From: Allolucifera butyrica
GTDB taxonomy: Bacteria; Bacillota; Negativicutes; Sporomusales; UPPP01
Assembly: GCF_900476375.1 (NCBI RefSeq)
Contig: NZ_UPPP01000077.1
Span: 1 to 57,973 of the forward strand
Length of the DNA stretch: 57,973 bases
Direction: 5' to 3'
A model generated the notes under the pieces. That model did no database searches. It was not told the DNA's origin and saw only the letters and a program-made list of their open reading frames with translations. Positions 46,233 through 53,679 of this stretch are shown in pieces (the stretch's first letter is position 1; the number at the start of each line of letters is the position of its first letter). A program made the translations under genes and the position numbers.

Positions 46233-47267
46233 TTATTTATGTTTTATATTTATAATAGTCTGAACTTCCCGGGCAGCCGCTTCGTCGGTAATCAGAATAT
46301 CCTGACCACCGGCATTCGCTACTGCCACAAGAGCTTCAGCCTTTTTCCTGCCTCCGGCCACGGCAATGACCACACCGATATCTTCCAGGCCATCCAGCCG
46401 TACGCCAACGCTGCTGGTTGAATAGACAATTTTCCCCTGCAAGTCGCAGTATTGTCCTAATGCTTCGCCCACAGCCCCCTTGCCGGCAATTTCCGCCACC
46501 ACGCTTTCGTCTAAGCCGCGGCTGGCAGCCATTTTCGCCGCCTGGCCGATACCATGCACCAAAATGTCGGCATGCTTGATAATATTGGAGAGTTCTAAAA
46601 TCGCCGCATCCCCGGCCAGAATAAATTCCAGCACCTCTTCACTGATCGCGTCCTTAACATGAAGCAAACGGTACCGTCCCCCCAGCTTGGTGGCAATTAC
46701 CGCCGCGATCGTATTGGCCTGGTATTCCACCCGTTCGCCAAGTCCGCCGCGGGCCGGCACAACGGTTGTCGTCGGCTCCGTAAAATTGATTGCTTCCGCC
46801 ATCATGGCCGTTGTGGAACCACCACTGACAGCAATAGTCATATTCTGTCCCAAGTGTTTATAAACCAAACTTGCGGCGGCCCGGCCCATCTCTCTCTGAA
46901 CCGTATCATCCACGCCGCTGTCGCCGGGAATGATAATTACCTGCTTCACACTGAGTTTCTGGGCGATTTCCTCTTCCAAGCTGGTCAAACCGCGCAAGAG
47001 CCGTATGTATTCCGCCAGATCGGCCAGGATTTCTTCCCCTTCCCGGGTAACAGTCATACCTAAGGGAGAGAAATCAACCAAGCCTGCGCTTTTAAGAAAA
47101 TCAACCTGGGTCCGGACCACCCGTTCGCCGGTCTCCAGCATGCCTGCCAAAGCCCGCCGTCCCAGTGGCTGCGCATATTGAATATGGCGGAGAATATTGT
47201 AACGCTCTTCAATTACGGAAATTAACTCCGGTGCAATCTTATGATGCAGCTGAACAACTTTTTCCAC
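46233..47267 (-). CDS. cggR: CggR/SorC-family glycolytic operon regulator
   Basis: Transcriptional repressor of 344 residues of the SorC/CggR family. The N-terminal winged-helix region (about 1-90) has RRALAGMLETGERVVRTQVDFL, and the sugar-binding domain (about 95-340) shows VIIPGDSGVDDTVQREMGRAAASLV, TIAVSGGSTTAMMAEAI and GRYRLLHVKDAISEEV. In Bacillus the homologue responds to fructose 1,6-bisphosphate and represses gap and the following genes. It heads the operon here and is followed after 20 bp by gap. A likely operator at 47291-47317 in its own promoter region suggests autoregulation. AGGAGAG before the ATG supports the start. Confidence 0.95.
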   Translation of the reverse strand: MEKVVQLHHKIAPELISVIEERYNILRHIQYAQPLGRRALAGMLETGERVVRTQVDFLKSAGLVDFSPLGMTVTREGEEILADLAEYIRLLRGLTSLEEEIAQKLSVKQVIIIPGDSGVDDTVQREMGRAAASLVYKHLGQNMTIAVSGGSTTAMMAEAINFTEPTTTVVPARGGLGERVEYQANTIAAVIATKLGGRYRLLHVKDAISEEVLEFILAGDAAILELSNIIKHADILVHGIGQAAKMAASRGLDESVVAEIAGKGAVGEALGQYCDLQGKIVYSTSSVGVRLDGLEDIGVVIAVAGGRKKAEALVAVANAGGQDILITDEAAAREVQTIINIKHK

Positions 47268-47290
47268 AGGCTCTCCTTTGGGACATCACA

Positions 47291-47317
47291 TGCCCCCACT
47301 GGAACATATCGCGTCCC
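47291..47317 (-). promoter_or_regulatory. Probable CggR operator
   Basis: On the minus strand GGGACGCGATATGTTCC is followed by AGT and GGGGGCA. The layout GGGAC, six bases, TGTTCC, three bases, GGGGGC resembles the CggR operator of Bacillus subtilis. It lies about 25-50 bp before the cggR start. Confidence 0.65.
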
Positions 47318-47429
47318 AATCTAAGAATAAAAAAATGTCTCACAGTTCACTATATTTTATGCATCTGCGAAACAACATATTCTACTAATATAATACCGAA
47401 TCTTGGCTAAACATGCAAGAGGTTTGTAT

Positions 47430-47524
47430 AAAATTTTGGATATTGGATGTTGGACGTTGGGTATTGGGGGTTGGAACTCCGTGCCCGTCCAATTTCCAAT
47501 CCCCAATTACCAAAATTCCAATCA
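47430..47524. repeat. TTGGAnAT-like low-complexity repeat with inverted partner
   Basis: The plus strand reads TTGGATATTGGATGTTGGAC, TTGGGTATTGGGGGTTGGA, then after 15 bases TCCAATTTCCAATCCCCAAT and CCAAAATTCCAATC. The G-rich half can pair with the C-rich half. It lies between cggR and the end of the gene at 47522. Confidence 0.6.
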
Positions 47525-48193
47525 TCCCCGTCTCCGTACCTCGTACCGGTTTACCCGGTCCCCTTTCGCGGTATCGGCAATCTGTTTATACTCATAAGCC
47601 GGATTTGCGCCTTGGACGAAGCCTGCAAGCCAACGTTGATAGAACTCTTTCATGTCGGTTTCACCGACTCTGGCCCGCGACCAGTTTTTCGCCTGCAAAC
47701 AGCTTTCATTTTCCCAGGCAACGGAATCGGAATTGCTTGATACCACCATGTCCGCCTGGTCACAGGGCATACCGTTCAAATAATAATCATTCAGTACCTT
47801 GTAGATGGCATCGGCGCCGGCAATTTCACCGCTGCTTTGTTCTCTGGCGTGACGGCCGCATAATATCCCGTGCTCGGTAAAAGCCTGGCCGACATTTTCC
47901 CGGGCCGCTTCGCCGCACATATCCAGCAGTTCTTTAATGAACGCCGCTTCCCGCGTTTCGGCAATATTAATCTGCCGCTGCAGCCAGCCGTGAATATTAT
48001 CATGGTCGATCAATCCGGCCAGTTCGGCATCCGGCAGCGGACTGCCGTAAGTCTGCCACACCTGTTCCCGCAATTCTTCCGCCGTAGGCCTGCACATGGC
48101 AGCCGCCTTTTCACAGATTAATTCTTCCCGTTCAATAACCCGCCTGATTTTACCATACAGCCAGTAATGGATTTGTCCCAAAAATGCGCTCAT
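47522..48193 (-). CDS. Hypothetical protein coupled to the sulfite-reductase-like gene
   Basis: A 223-residue soluble protein of unknown family. It is predicted mainly helical and has cysteines in ELICEKAAAMCRPTAEEL, DMCGEAAREN, GILCGRH, MPCDQAD and NESCLQAKNW. Two of these, together with the histidine in LCGRHAREQ, could form a metal or cofactor site. It begins 14 bp after the stop of the sulfite-reductase-like gene, with GGAGGCAGG before ATG-48193, so the two are one operon. Function: perhaps a partner in the same redox or sensing reaction, which is inference. The earlier start at 48220 is less well supported. Confidence 0.65.
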   Translation of the reverse strand: MSAFLGQIHYWLYGKIRRVIEREELICEKAAAMCRPTAEELREQVWQTYGSPLPDAELAGLIDHDNIHGWLQRQINIAETREAAFIKELLDMCGEAARENVGQAFTEHGILCGRHAREQSSGEIAGADAIYKVLNDYYLNGMPCDQADMVVSSNSDSVAWENESCLQAKNWSRARVGETDMKEFYQRWLAGFVQGANPAYEYKQIADTAKGDRVNRYEVRRRG

Positions 48194-48206
48194 TTTCCTG
48201 CCTCCT

Positions 48207-49172
48207 CTATTTTTCAGCAATCACCTTATTTAATGCCGCCAATACTTCCGTCAAATTCAAACCGTGAATTTCCGCCGCCTTTTTCACGGCTTCACCGGTA
48301 GCCGACGGACAACCCAGACATCCCATGCCAAGAGAACGGAACACCGGGACGGTTTGCGGATAAACACGGATAATATCACTGATTACGCTATCTGCCGTAA
48401 TTGGATCGCCAAACACTAAGGACCCTTCCGTAAGTCCGCCTGCAACCGGGGCAATCTTTGCTCCCGCTGCCGACTGCTCAATTTTAGGCGGCGTTTGTGC
48501 GCTTACATTCTGATAGAATTCAGCCAATACATCGGCTTTAAATTTTTTAAAGCCGACCCGGTCGATAAATTGTCCCATACGCTCAATATCGGCATTTTTT
48601 TGATAATAACGAATGATAATGTCCACCAGACGCAATACTTCCTCATAGGTTACATCCTGCATTAACAAGTCGGCCAGACGGGGATGCGAGCCGGCGCTGC
48701 CGCCTACATATACATCCCAGCCTTTATCGGTGCCCATTACCCCAATATCCTTAATATAGACTTCCGAGCAAGAATTCGGGCACCCCGCCACCCCCAGTTT
48801 CATCCGGGAAGGCATTTCCTTTTTATGATACAGCTTATCCAGTTCCAGTCCCAACTTGACACTGTCCTGTTTGCCCCGTTTACAAAACGAATTTCCCGGA
48901 CAAACCTTGATGCTCCGCACGCAATTGGCAAAACCGATCGCCGGCTGCATGCCCAGGTCGTCCCAAACCTTGTCAATATCTTCCGCTCTCAAAGCGGTAA
49001 TCATAATCCGCTGGGCCGACGTCAGTTTGAGAATACCACCGTATTTTTCCGCTACATCGGCATATTTCCGTATCATGTCCGGTTTTATAAATCCTCCGGG
49101 TATATGGGGCGTTACAGCATAGGTCTTTTTCCCGTCCCGGATTTTTTGCAGATTGGCTCCTTTCGGTAACAT
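48207..49172 (-). CDS. Small sulfite/nitrite reductase-like siroheme protein with DUF1858 domain
   Basis: A 321-residue protein. The first about 215 residues are a short version of the sulfite/nitrite reductase ferredoxin-like and siroheme/[4Fe-4S] half, with RIMITALRAEDIDKVW, then the cluster motif CVRSIKVCPGNSFCKRG and later CPNSCSEVYIKDIGVMG. A C-terminal DUF1858-type domain (about 255-321) has the motif GMGCLGCPSATGEAV, seen in proteins related to hybrid-cluster and disulfide metabolism. It is half the size of assimilatory enzymes and resembles small anaerobic (coenzyme F420-type or archaeal) reductase units. Whether it reduces sulfite, nitrite or senses redox state cannot be told. Followed by the unknown gene at 47522. 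GGAGGGAGAAC precedes ATG. Confidence 0.85.
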   Translation of the reverse strand: MLPKGANLQKIRDGKKTYAVTPHIPGGFIKPDMIRKYADVAEKYGGILKLTSAQRIMITALRAEDIDKVWDDLGMQPAIGFANCVRSIKVCPGNSFCKRGKQDSVKLGLELDKLYHKKEMPSRMKLGVAGCPNSCSEVYIKDIGVMGTDKGWDVYVGGSAGSHPRLADLLMQDVTYEEVLRLVDIIIRYYQKNADIERMGQFIDRVGFKKFKADVLAEFYQNVSAQTPPKIEQSAAGAKIAPVAGGLTEGSLVFGDPITADSVISDIIRVYPQTVPVFRSLGMGCLGCPSATGEAVKKAAEIHGLNLTEVLAALNKVIAEK

Positions 49173-49244
49173 ATGGTTCTCCCTCCTTCTTATTTATATC
49201 ATACCCTGTTTCGGCAGCGTCTAATGTGATATAAAACACATTTA

Positions 49245-49310
49245 TAGAAAAAAACGCTTAGTGCGTTTTTTCGGCTCATGGCGCAAGGCGCGGGGCGCAG
49301 AAAATCCGCC
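49245..49310 (+). repeat. Head fragment of the palindromic repeat family
   Basis: AAAAAACGCTTAGTGCGTTTTTTCGGCTCATGGCGCAAGG begins here (given only as position), a hairpin plus GGCGCAAGG-type tail shared with the start of copy A (34490) and the hairpin after hprK (24598). The stretch 49173-49483 holds no gene; beyond this fragment a possible terminator occurs at its end. Confidence 0.5.
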
Positions 49311-49455
49311 CGGCAATGATTCTCACCGATACATCTTGCAGCTCACTCAGGTAGACGAATTGTCTTATTTTACCATATCATAGTCATGACCACCCGTAAA
49401 ACGAGTGGTACTTGGAAGAGTAAACTTGATATATTTTGATTAGCCAAATATCAAA

Positions 49456-49502
49456 AAGGGGTGCCTCAAACAGGTTTAAAAACCTATTTTGAGACAACCC
49501 CT
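49456..49502 (-). terminator. Terminator at the end of the amino-acid oxidation operon
   Basis: AGGGGTGCCTCAAA pairs with TTTTGAGACAACCCCT, and an inner AGG/CCT pairing encloses the loop. It overlaps the end of the fused remnant at 49484. The minus tail is TTTTTGA. Confidence 0.6.
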
Positions 49503-49778
49503 ATTCGCCAAAGCTCCGGCTTCTTCTTGCCGGTCAAGGCATCCATCGCCTTTTCCACGCTGGTCATGTTCACCATTGTCAGTTTGGGTAAAAGCGCGCC
49601 CAGACAGACCATATTGGCCATGGCTGGATTACCGAGATCATTGGCGATATCACCGGCCGGAATGGCAATACCCTTTTTGATTAGCCTTATCGCCAATTGT
49701 CAGAGCCCTCTGCGGACAAATATTGATACACAGCCCGCAGCTTTTACAATATTCGTTCAAAACTACCACTTTAGCCAT
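49484..49778 (-). pseudogene. Deletion fusion of a second ferredoxin-subunit gene with a gamma-subunit 3' end
   Basis: ATG-49778 opens a frame whose first about 36 residues are the N-terminus of a 4Fe-4S ferredoxin (delta) subunit (VLNEYCKSCGLCINICPQ, then DKANQKGY) but stops at 49650. In another frame, 49696-49484 encodes the C-terminal part of a 2-oxoacid:ferredoxin oxidoreductase gamma subunit (IPAGDIANDLGNPAMANMV, LLPKLTMVNM, KKKPELWRIG). The two join near 49660. The second cluster of the ferredoxin and the alpha, beta and 5'-gamma genes between them are gone. It directly follows the acyltransferase gene. A second, complete set is at 50738-53314. Confidence 0.85.
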
Positions 49779-50696
49779 TTAGTCATCGCCTTTCCCCGTG
49801 CCGGCTGCCACCAGACAGGCCAGAGCAATCGAGTTTAGTTTTCCTTCGGCTGTTTCCGCCCGGGATGTCATGATCACCGGATGAGTTGCGCCAAGCACGA
49901 TTCCGGCCATCTTGGCTTTGCCGTAATGGATTAACGTTTTACCAAGGGCATTCCCGGTTTCAATATTCGGCGCAAGAAAGAGATCCACTCGCCCGGATAC
50001 CTTACTTGTCAGCCCCTTATGTTTTGCTGCCTCTGGATTGACTGCCACATCCATGGCAATGGGTCCTTCGACTATGCCGGGCGGCAACTTGCCGGCCGCA
50101 CTCATATCCGCCAGCGCCTGGGCGTCAATGGTGGCCGGCATCTTAGGATTGACCAGTTCATTAGCGGTCAAGAGGGCTACATTAGGGATTTTTATGCCCA
50201 GGCTATTCAGAGCCAACATGGCATTCACCAGAATATCTTTCTTTTCCGGCAAAGAAGGAGCGATATTCATCCCGCCGTCGGTTAAAAATAACAGCCTTTC
50301 TTCTCCCGGAATTTCATAGACCGCCAGGTGGCTAAGTAACCGGCCGGTTCTCAGCCCCTCTTTACGGTTTAACACCGCCCGCAAAAAATCGCTGCTGTTG
50401 ACTTTTCCTTTCATTACTACCTGGGCTTTTCCCTGTCGTACTATGGAAACAGCAGCCAAAGCCGCCTTAGGGATATCCGGTTCATCGACAATCGGCGTAT
50501 CTGCCGGCAAGCCCACTGAAACTAAAATTGGACGAATTGCCGCAGCATCACCAACCAGAATTGCCCTGGCCAGACCGACGTCCTGCGCAGCCTTTAACGC
50601 TTCCAGTACATCCCGGTCCTGGGCAACCGCCACACTAACGGTAATTCTCCCTAATGTTTGAGCCTTAGTCAAAATTTCAGCCAAATTCCGAAACAC
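49779..50696 (-). CDS. Phosphate acyltransferase (phosphate butyryltransferase type)
   Basis: Converts acyl-CoA plus phosphate into acyl phosphate and CoA, the step before ATP formation by an acyl kinase. It is 305 residues of the Ptb/Pta family, with VQGKAQVVMKGKVNSSDFLRAVLNRKEGL, FLTDGGMNIAPSLPEKKDIL and the C-terminal VLGATHPVIMTSRAETAEGKLNSIALA. I chose GTG-50696 because AGGAGGAAG lies just before it; the longer frame to 50720 overlaps the intergenic region. Its position after the oxidoreductase genes suggests that branched acyl-CoAs are the substrate. The partner kinase (Buk) is not in the window. Whether acetyl or butyryl/isobutyryl is preferred cannot be read. Confidence 0.88.
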   Translation of the reverse strand: MFRNLAEILTKAQTLGRITVSVAVAQDRDVLEALKAAQDVGLARAILVGDAAAIRPILVSVGLPADTPIVDEPDIPKAALAAVSIVRQGKAQVVMKGKVNSSDFLRAVLNRKEGLRTGRLLSHLAVYEIPGEERLLFLTDGGMNIAPSLPEKKDILVNAMLALNSLGIKIPNVALLTANELVNPKMPATIDAQALADMSAAGKLPPGIVEGPIAMDVAVNPEAAKHKGLTSKVSGRVDLFLAPNIETGNALGKTLIHYGKAKMAGIVLGATHPVIMTSRAETAEGKLNSIALACLVAAGTGKGDD

Positions 50697-50737
50697 AGTA
50701 GCTTCCTCCTGCCTAACCATTAAGTTTACTAGTGTGG

Positions 50738-51277
50738 TTATTGGGGATTTACGCGACGGGCACCAAGCTCGATGGCTTTCCTGTTTATTGCCAGTAATTC
50801 CGGTTTCTTGGCAAACATTTTCGCGAAAGCCTTCATAATTGATTCATGGCTCACTGCCCCAGTAGCAGCAACCAATGCCCCCAATATGACCATGTTGGCC
50901 ACTTTGAGATTTCCCAGCTCATTGGCAATATCATTGGAAGGAATCTGGTACGTCTTGACGTCGGATCGCTTGGCTCCGCGCTCAATCAACGAACTATTTA
51001 TAATTAGAATTCCGCCGGGGCGTAACATTGGTTCAAACTTATCCAGCGACGGCAGATTCATAGCCATCACGGTGGTCGGCGCGGTTACTATCGGTGCTCC
51101 TACCGGCTCGTCGGAAATAATCACCGAACAATTGGCGGTCCCCCCTCGCATTTCCGGACCGTAGGACGGTATCCATGAAACATGTTTCTTTTCCAGCATA
51201 CCAGCGTAAGTCATAAGTTGGCCGATAAGCATGACACCTTGACCGCCAAACCCGGCCATAATCATTTCATTGGTCAT
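50738..51277 (-). CDS. 2-oxoacid:ferredoxin oxidoreductase gamma subunit
   Basis: A 179-residue gamma subunit of a 2-oxoacid:ferredoxin oxidoreductase. Motifs: MIMAGFGGQGVMLIGQLMTYAG at the start, YGPEMRGGTANCSVIISDEPVGAPI, and IPSNDIANELGNLKVANMVILGAL. It overlaps the preceding beta-subunit gene by four bases and is followed by the phosphate acyltransferase. The tail contains an alanine-rich KAFAKMFAKKPELLAIN segment shared with the decayed copy at 49484. Together with the other subunits it would oxidatively decarboxylate 2-oxoacids derived from branched-chain amino acids. Confidence 0.93.
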   Translation of the reverse strand: MTNEMIMAGFGGQGVMLIGQLMTYAGMLEKKHVSWIPSYGPEMRGGTANCSVIISDEPVGAPIVTAPTTVMAMNLPSLDKFEPMLRPGGILIINSSLIERGAKRSDVKTYQIPSNDIANELGNLKVANMVILGALVAATGAVSHESIMKAFAKMFAKKPELLAINRKAIELGARRVNPQ

Positions 51278-52026
51278 TTTGCCACCCCCTCAGCAGTTTT
51301 TACGACCCCCAGCGGGTATAGCGGAACCATGTTTTTCTCCAACCACGAAGTTGCCTCAACCGGGGTCATTCCCAAATTGGTAGGACAGGTAGAAAGCACT
51401 TCCACAATGCCGAACCCCTCACCGCCAAGCTGTAACTCAAAGGCCTTCTTGACGGCTGCTTTAGCTTTGACCATATTAGCCGGATTATTAACCGCAACCC
51501 GGGCGATAAATTTGGCGCCATCGAGGGTTGCCAGCATTTCAGAAACACGGATCGGTGATCCCGCCGAATCCTGTTTGCGACCATAAGGTGAAGTTGTAGT
51601 GACCTGGTCCACAAGGGTCGTGGGCGCCATCTGCCCCCCTGTCATGCCATATATCGCATTGTTAACAAAGATTGTGGTAATTTTTTCGCCCCGGGCCGCA
51701 GCATGCACAATTTCTGCACAACCGATGGCGGCAAGATCACCGTCACCCTGATAAGTAAATACAACGGCATCAGGGTGCACGCGCTTGACCCCGGTGGCAG
51801 CGGCCGGAGCACGTCCATGGGCGGCCTGCACGGTATCAAAGTTGAAATATTCATAGGCTAGAACGGAACATCCGACCGGCACAACGCCAACAGCCCTGTC
51901 CCGGACGCCAAGTTCATCAATTACCTCTGCCACCAAACGGTGAATGATTCCGTGATGGCAACCGGGACAATAGTGAAACGGCATATCTCGTAGAGACTGC
52001 GGTCTGGCAAATATTTTATCAGCCAT
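51274..52026 (-). CDS. 2-oxoacid:ferredoxin oxidoreductase beta (TPP-binding) subunit
   Basis: A 250-residue beta subunit that binds thiamine diphosphate. It has FHYCPGCHHGIIHRLVAEVIDE at the start (conserved Cys), GRAPAAATGVKRVHP, the TPP motif GDGDLAAIGCAEIVHAA and FVNNAIYGMTGGQMAPTTLVDQ. It overlaps the alpha gene by eight bases and the gamma gene by four, so translation of the three is coupled. The normal partner arrangement delta-alpha-beta-gamma applies. Electrons go to ferredoxin. Confidence 0.94.
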   Translation of the reverse strand: MADKIFARPQSLRDMPFHYCPGCHHGIIHRLVAEVIDELGVRDRAVGVVPVGCSVLAYEYFNFDTVQAAHGRAPAAATGVKRVHPDAVVFTYQGDGDLAAIGCAEIVHAAARGEKITTIFVNNAIYGMTGGQMAPTTLVDQVTTTSPYGRKQDSAGSPIRVSEMLATLDGAKFIARVAVNNPANMVKAKAAVKKAFELQLGGEGFGIVEVLSTCPTNLGMTPVEATSWLEKNMVPLYPLGVVKTAEGVAK

Positions 52027-53095
52027 TTTCCTTTCCTCCCTTGCCTTCCATGATCTTTTTGACTACCGCCAGAATCTCCTTCGGACTGGGTATCATGCCA
52101 CCCAAGCGGCCATAATGTTCAACCGGCTTAACGCCGTTTACCGCCAGCCGGACGTCTTCCACCATTTGTCCAGCACTCAGTTCCAGCACTAAGAATCCAC
52201 TGGCCTCATGGGCAAGCCGGGCAAAGGGCTCGACCGGGAACGGCCAGAGAGTGACCGGCCGAACCAGCCCAATCTTCATACCTTCCGCCCGTGCTCTCGC
52301 CATCACCGTTTGGGCAATGCGCGAAGTAATACCATAAGCAACTAAAATCAGTTCGGCGTCTTCAGTATTGGTCGCTGCATAGAGCGTTTCATTCTCTTTA
52401 ATCATCTTATACTTCGCTTGAAGGCGAATATTATGCCGTTCCAGCGCGTCAGGCTGCAGGTACAACGAATTCACAATGTTGGGCTCGCTACGTCCCCTCA
52501 TTCCGGTTATAGCCCAAGGTTTCGCCGCCGGAGAAATATTGCTGGGTTCTAATTCCACCGGTTCCATCATCTGGCCAATGGCGCCGTCACCCAACAGCAT
52601 GACCGGATTGCGGTATTTATCGGCAAGATCAAAAGCCCTGATGGTCATATCCACCATTTCCTGCACTGAATTCGGTGCCAGGACGATGTTATGGTAGTCT
52701 CCGTGACCACCGCCCTTGGTAGCCTGGAAATAGTCGCACTGCCCAGGCTGGATACTCCCCAGACCGGGACCGCCGCGCATAATATTTACTATAACGCAGG
52801 GTAGTTCAGCTCCGGCGATGTACGAAATACCCTCCTGTTTTAAACTAATCCCCGGACTGGATGAAGAGGTCATGACCCTGGCTCCGGCGCCGGCGGCGCC
52901 ATAAACCATGTTGATGGCCGCAACTTCACTCTCAGCTTGCAGGAATACTCCGTTAACCTGGGGCATGCGGCGGGCCATGTACTCGATCAGTTCACTCTGC
53001 GGCGTAATCGGATATCCGAAATAATATTGGCATCCGGCGACAATAGCCGCTTCACCGATTGCTTCATTGCCTTTCATGAGAATCTTCTCGGCCAT
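52019..53095 (-). CDS. vorB: 2-oxoacid:ferredoxin oxidoreductase alpha subunit (VorB-type)
   Basis: A 358-residue alpha subunit. It begins ILMKGNEAIGEAAIVAGCQYYFGYPITPQSELIEYMA, followed by EVAAINMVYGAAGAGARVMTSSSSPG, IVNIMRGGPGLG, and a C-terminal domain with LILVAYGITSRIAQTVMARAR and LVRPVTLWPFPVE. The overall pattern is that of VorB, the 3-methyl-2-oxobutanoate (2-oxoisovalerate) enzyme, rather than pyruvate enzymes, and agrees with the branched-chain context. Substrate range may include other branched 2-oxoacids. GGGAGGGAC is the ribosome binding site. Confidence 0.92.
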   Translation of the reverse strand: MAEKILMKGNEAIGEAAIVAGCQYYFGYPITPQSELIEYMARRMPQVNGVFLQAESEVAAINMVYGAAGAGARVMTSSSSPGISLKQEGISYIAGAELPCVIVNIMRGGPGLGSIQPGQCDYFQATKGGGHGDYHNIVLAPNSVQEMVDMTIRAFDLADKYRNPVMLLGDGAIGQMMEPVELEPSNISPAAKPWAITGMRGRSEPNIVNSLYLQPDALERHNIRLQAKYKMIKENETLYAATNTEDAELILVAYGITSRIAQTVMARARAEGMKIGLVRPVTLWPFPVEPFARLAHEASGFLVLELSAGQMVEDVRLAVNGVKPVEHYGRLGGMIPSPKEILAVVKKIMEGKGGKENG

Positions 53096-53110
53096 AATAG
53101 TCCCTCCCGT

Positions 53111-53314
53111 CTATTTATGAATTTCAATTACCACATCCGGGCATGCTCTCGCACACAACATGCAACCAATACATAGGGATTCGTCGGTACACATTGCCGG
53201 CCGATATCCCTTACTGTTAATGCGGCTGGATATGACAACAATCTTTTTCGGACAAACTAAGGTACACAGTTCACAACCTTTACATCTTTCCTGATTGAAC
53301 ACAGGTTTTGGCAT
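53111..53314 (-). CDS. 4Fe-4S ferredoxin (delta) subunit of the oxidoreductase
   Basis: A 67-residue protein with two CxxCxxCxxxCP motifs: CKGCELCTLVCPKK near residues 11-24 and CIGCMLCARACPDV near 49-62. These bind two [4Fe-4S] clusters that take electrons from the TPP enzyme. It is the first gene of the oxidoreductase set, 15 bp before the alpha gene. AGGAGG precedes the ATG. In this copy both motifs are complete, unlike the truncated paralogue at 49778. Confidence 0.95.
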   Translation of the reverse strand: MPKPVFNQERCKGCELCTLVCPKKIVVISSRINSKGYRPAMCTDESLCIGCMLCARACPDVVIEIHK

Positions 53315-53450
53315 CTGTATGCCTCCTTCTTTTAAATTGACAAAAAGAGGTTTTCGCCGCCGTTACTACAGAAAATGGGGTTATAAAATAGTGGTCATGC
53401 TAAAGATCAAGTAGAGTAATGCTGCAGAAATTACTACAGCATTATCCTCC

Positions 53451-53571
53451 AGACAAGAAAGACCCAAAGGGTCTTTAAGTGGAAGGAAAGTATTTTACTT
53501 TTCGGTATTTTAAAAGAAGATCGCGTTATTCAGAAACAACCCGAAAAGTTATACTTTCCGCTCCCATAAAA
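53451..53571. repeat. 121-bp palindromic repeat, copy 1
   Basis: Starts AGACAAGAAAGACCCAAAGG, then GGAAGGAAAGTATTTTACTT, and ends with CCCGAAAAGTTATACTTTCC and CCCATAAAA. The same unit lies at 54853-54972, on the other side of the dehydrogenase gene. It contains a GACCC/GGGTC hairpin and a larger GGAAAGTAT/ATACTTTCC pairing. Between the delta gene and this repeat (53315-53450) only a TAATGCTG/CAGCATTA hairpin is found. Confidence 0.85.
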
Positions 53572-53616
53572 GGAGCGCCAAGTTGGCGCCCAAAACCTAG
53601 TATTTGGCTTTTCGTA

Positions 53617-53657
53617 GTTTCTTTAGGCAAATTGTCAATCAGATACCCGCAGAAAAG
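53617..53657 (-). pseudogene. 41-bp remnant of an amino-acid permease gene
   Basis: A 41-bp stretch has 37 positions identical to 57075-57115 inside the permease gene at the right end. Both read LFCGYLI-x-NLP-x-ET on the minus strand. The surrounding frame (53526-53726) continues without other permease similarity, so only this piece is left. It lies 20 bp after the dehydrogenase stop codon. Confidence 0.7.
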
Positions 53658-53679
53658 CCCGCTCCAAATTGTTCTAAAC

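Noticed and set aside
49484..49696. Intact small protein of 70 residues
   Set aside because: Its sequence is just the end of a gamma subunit; the real start is lost and it is out of frame with the ferredoxin start.
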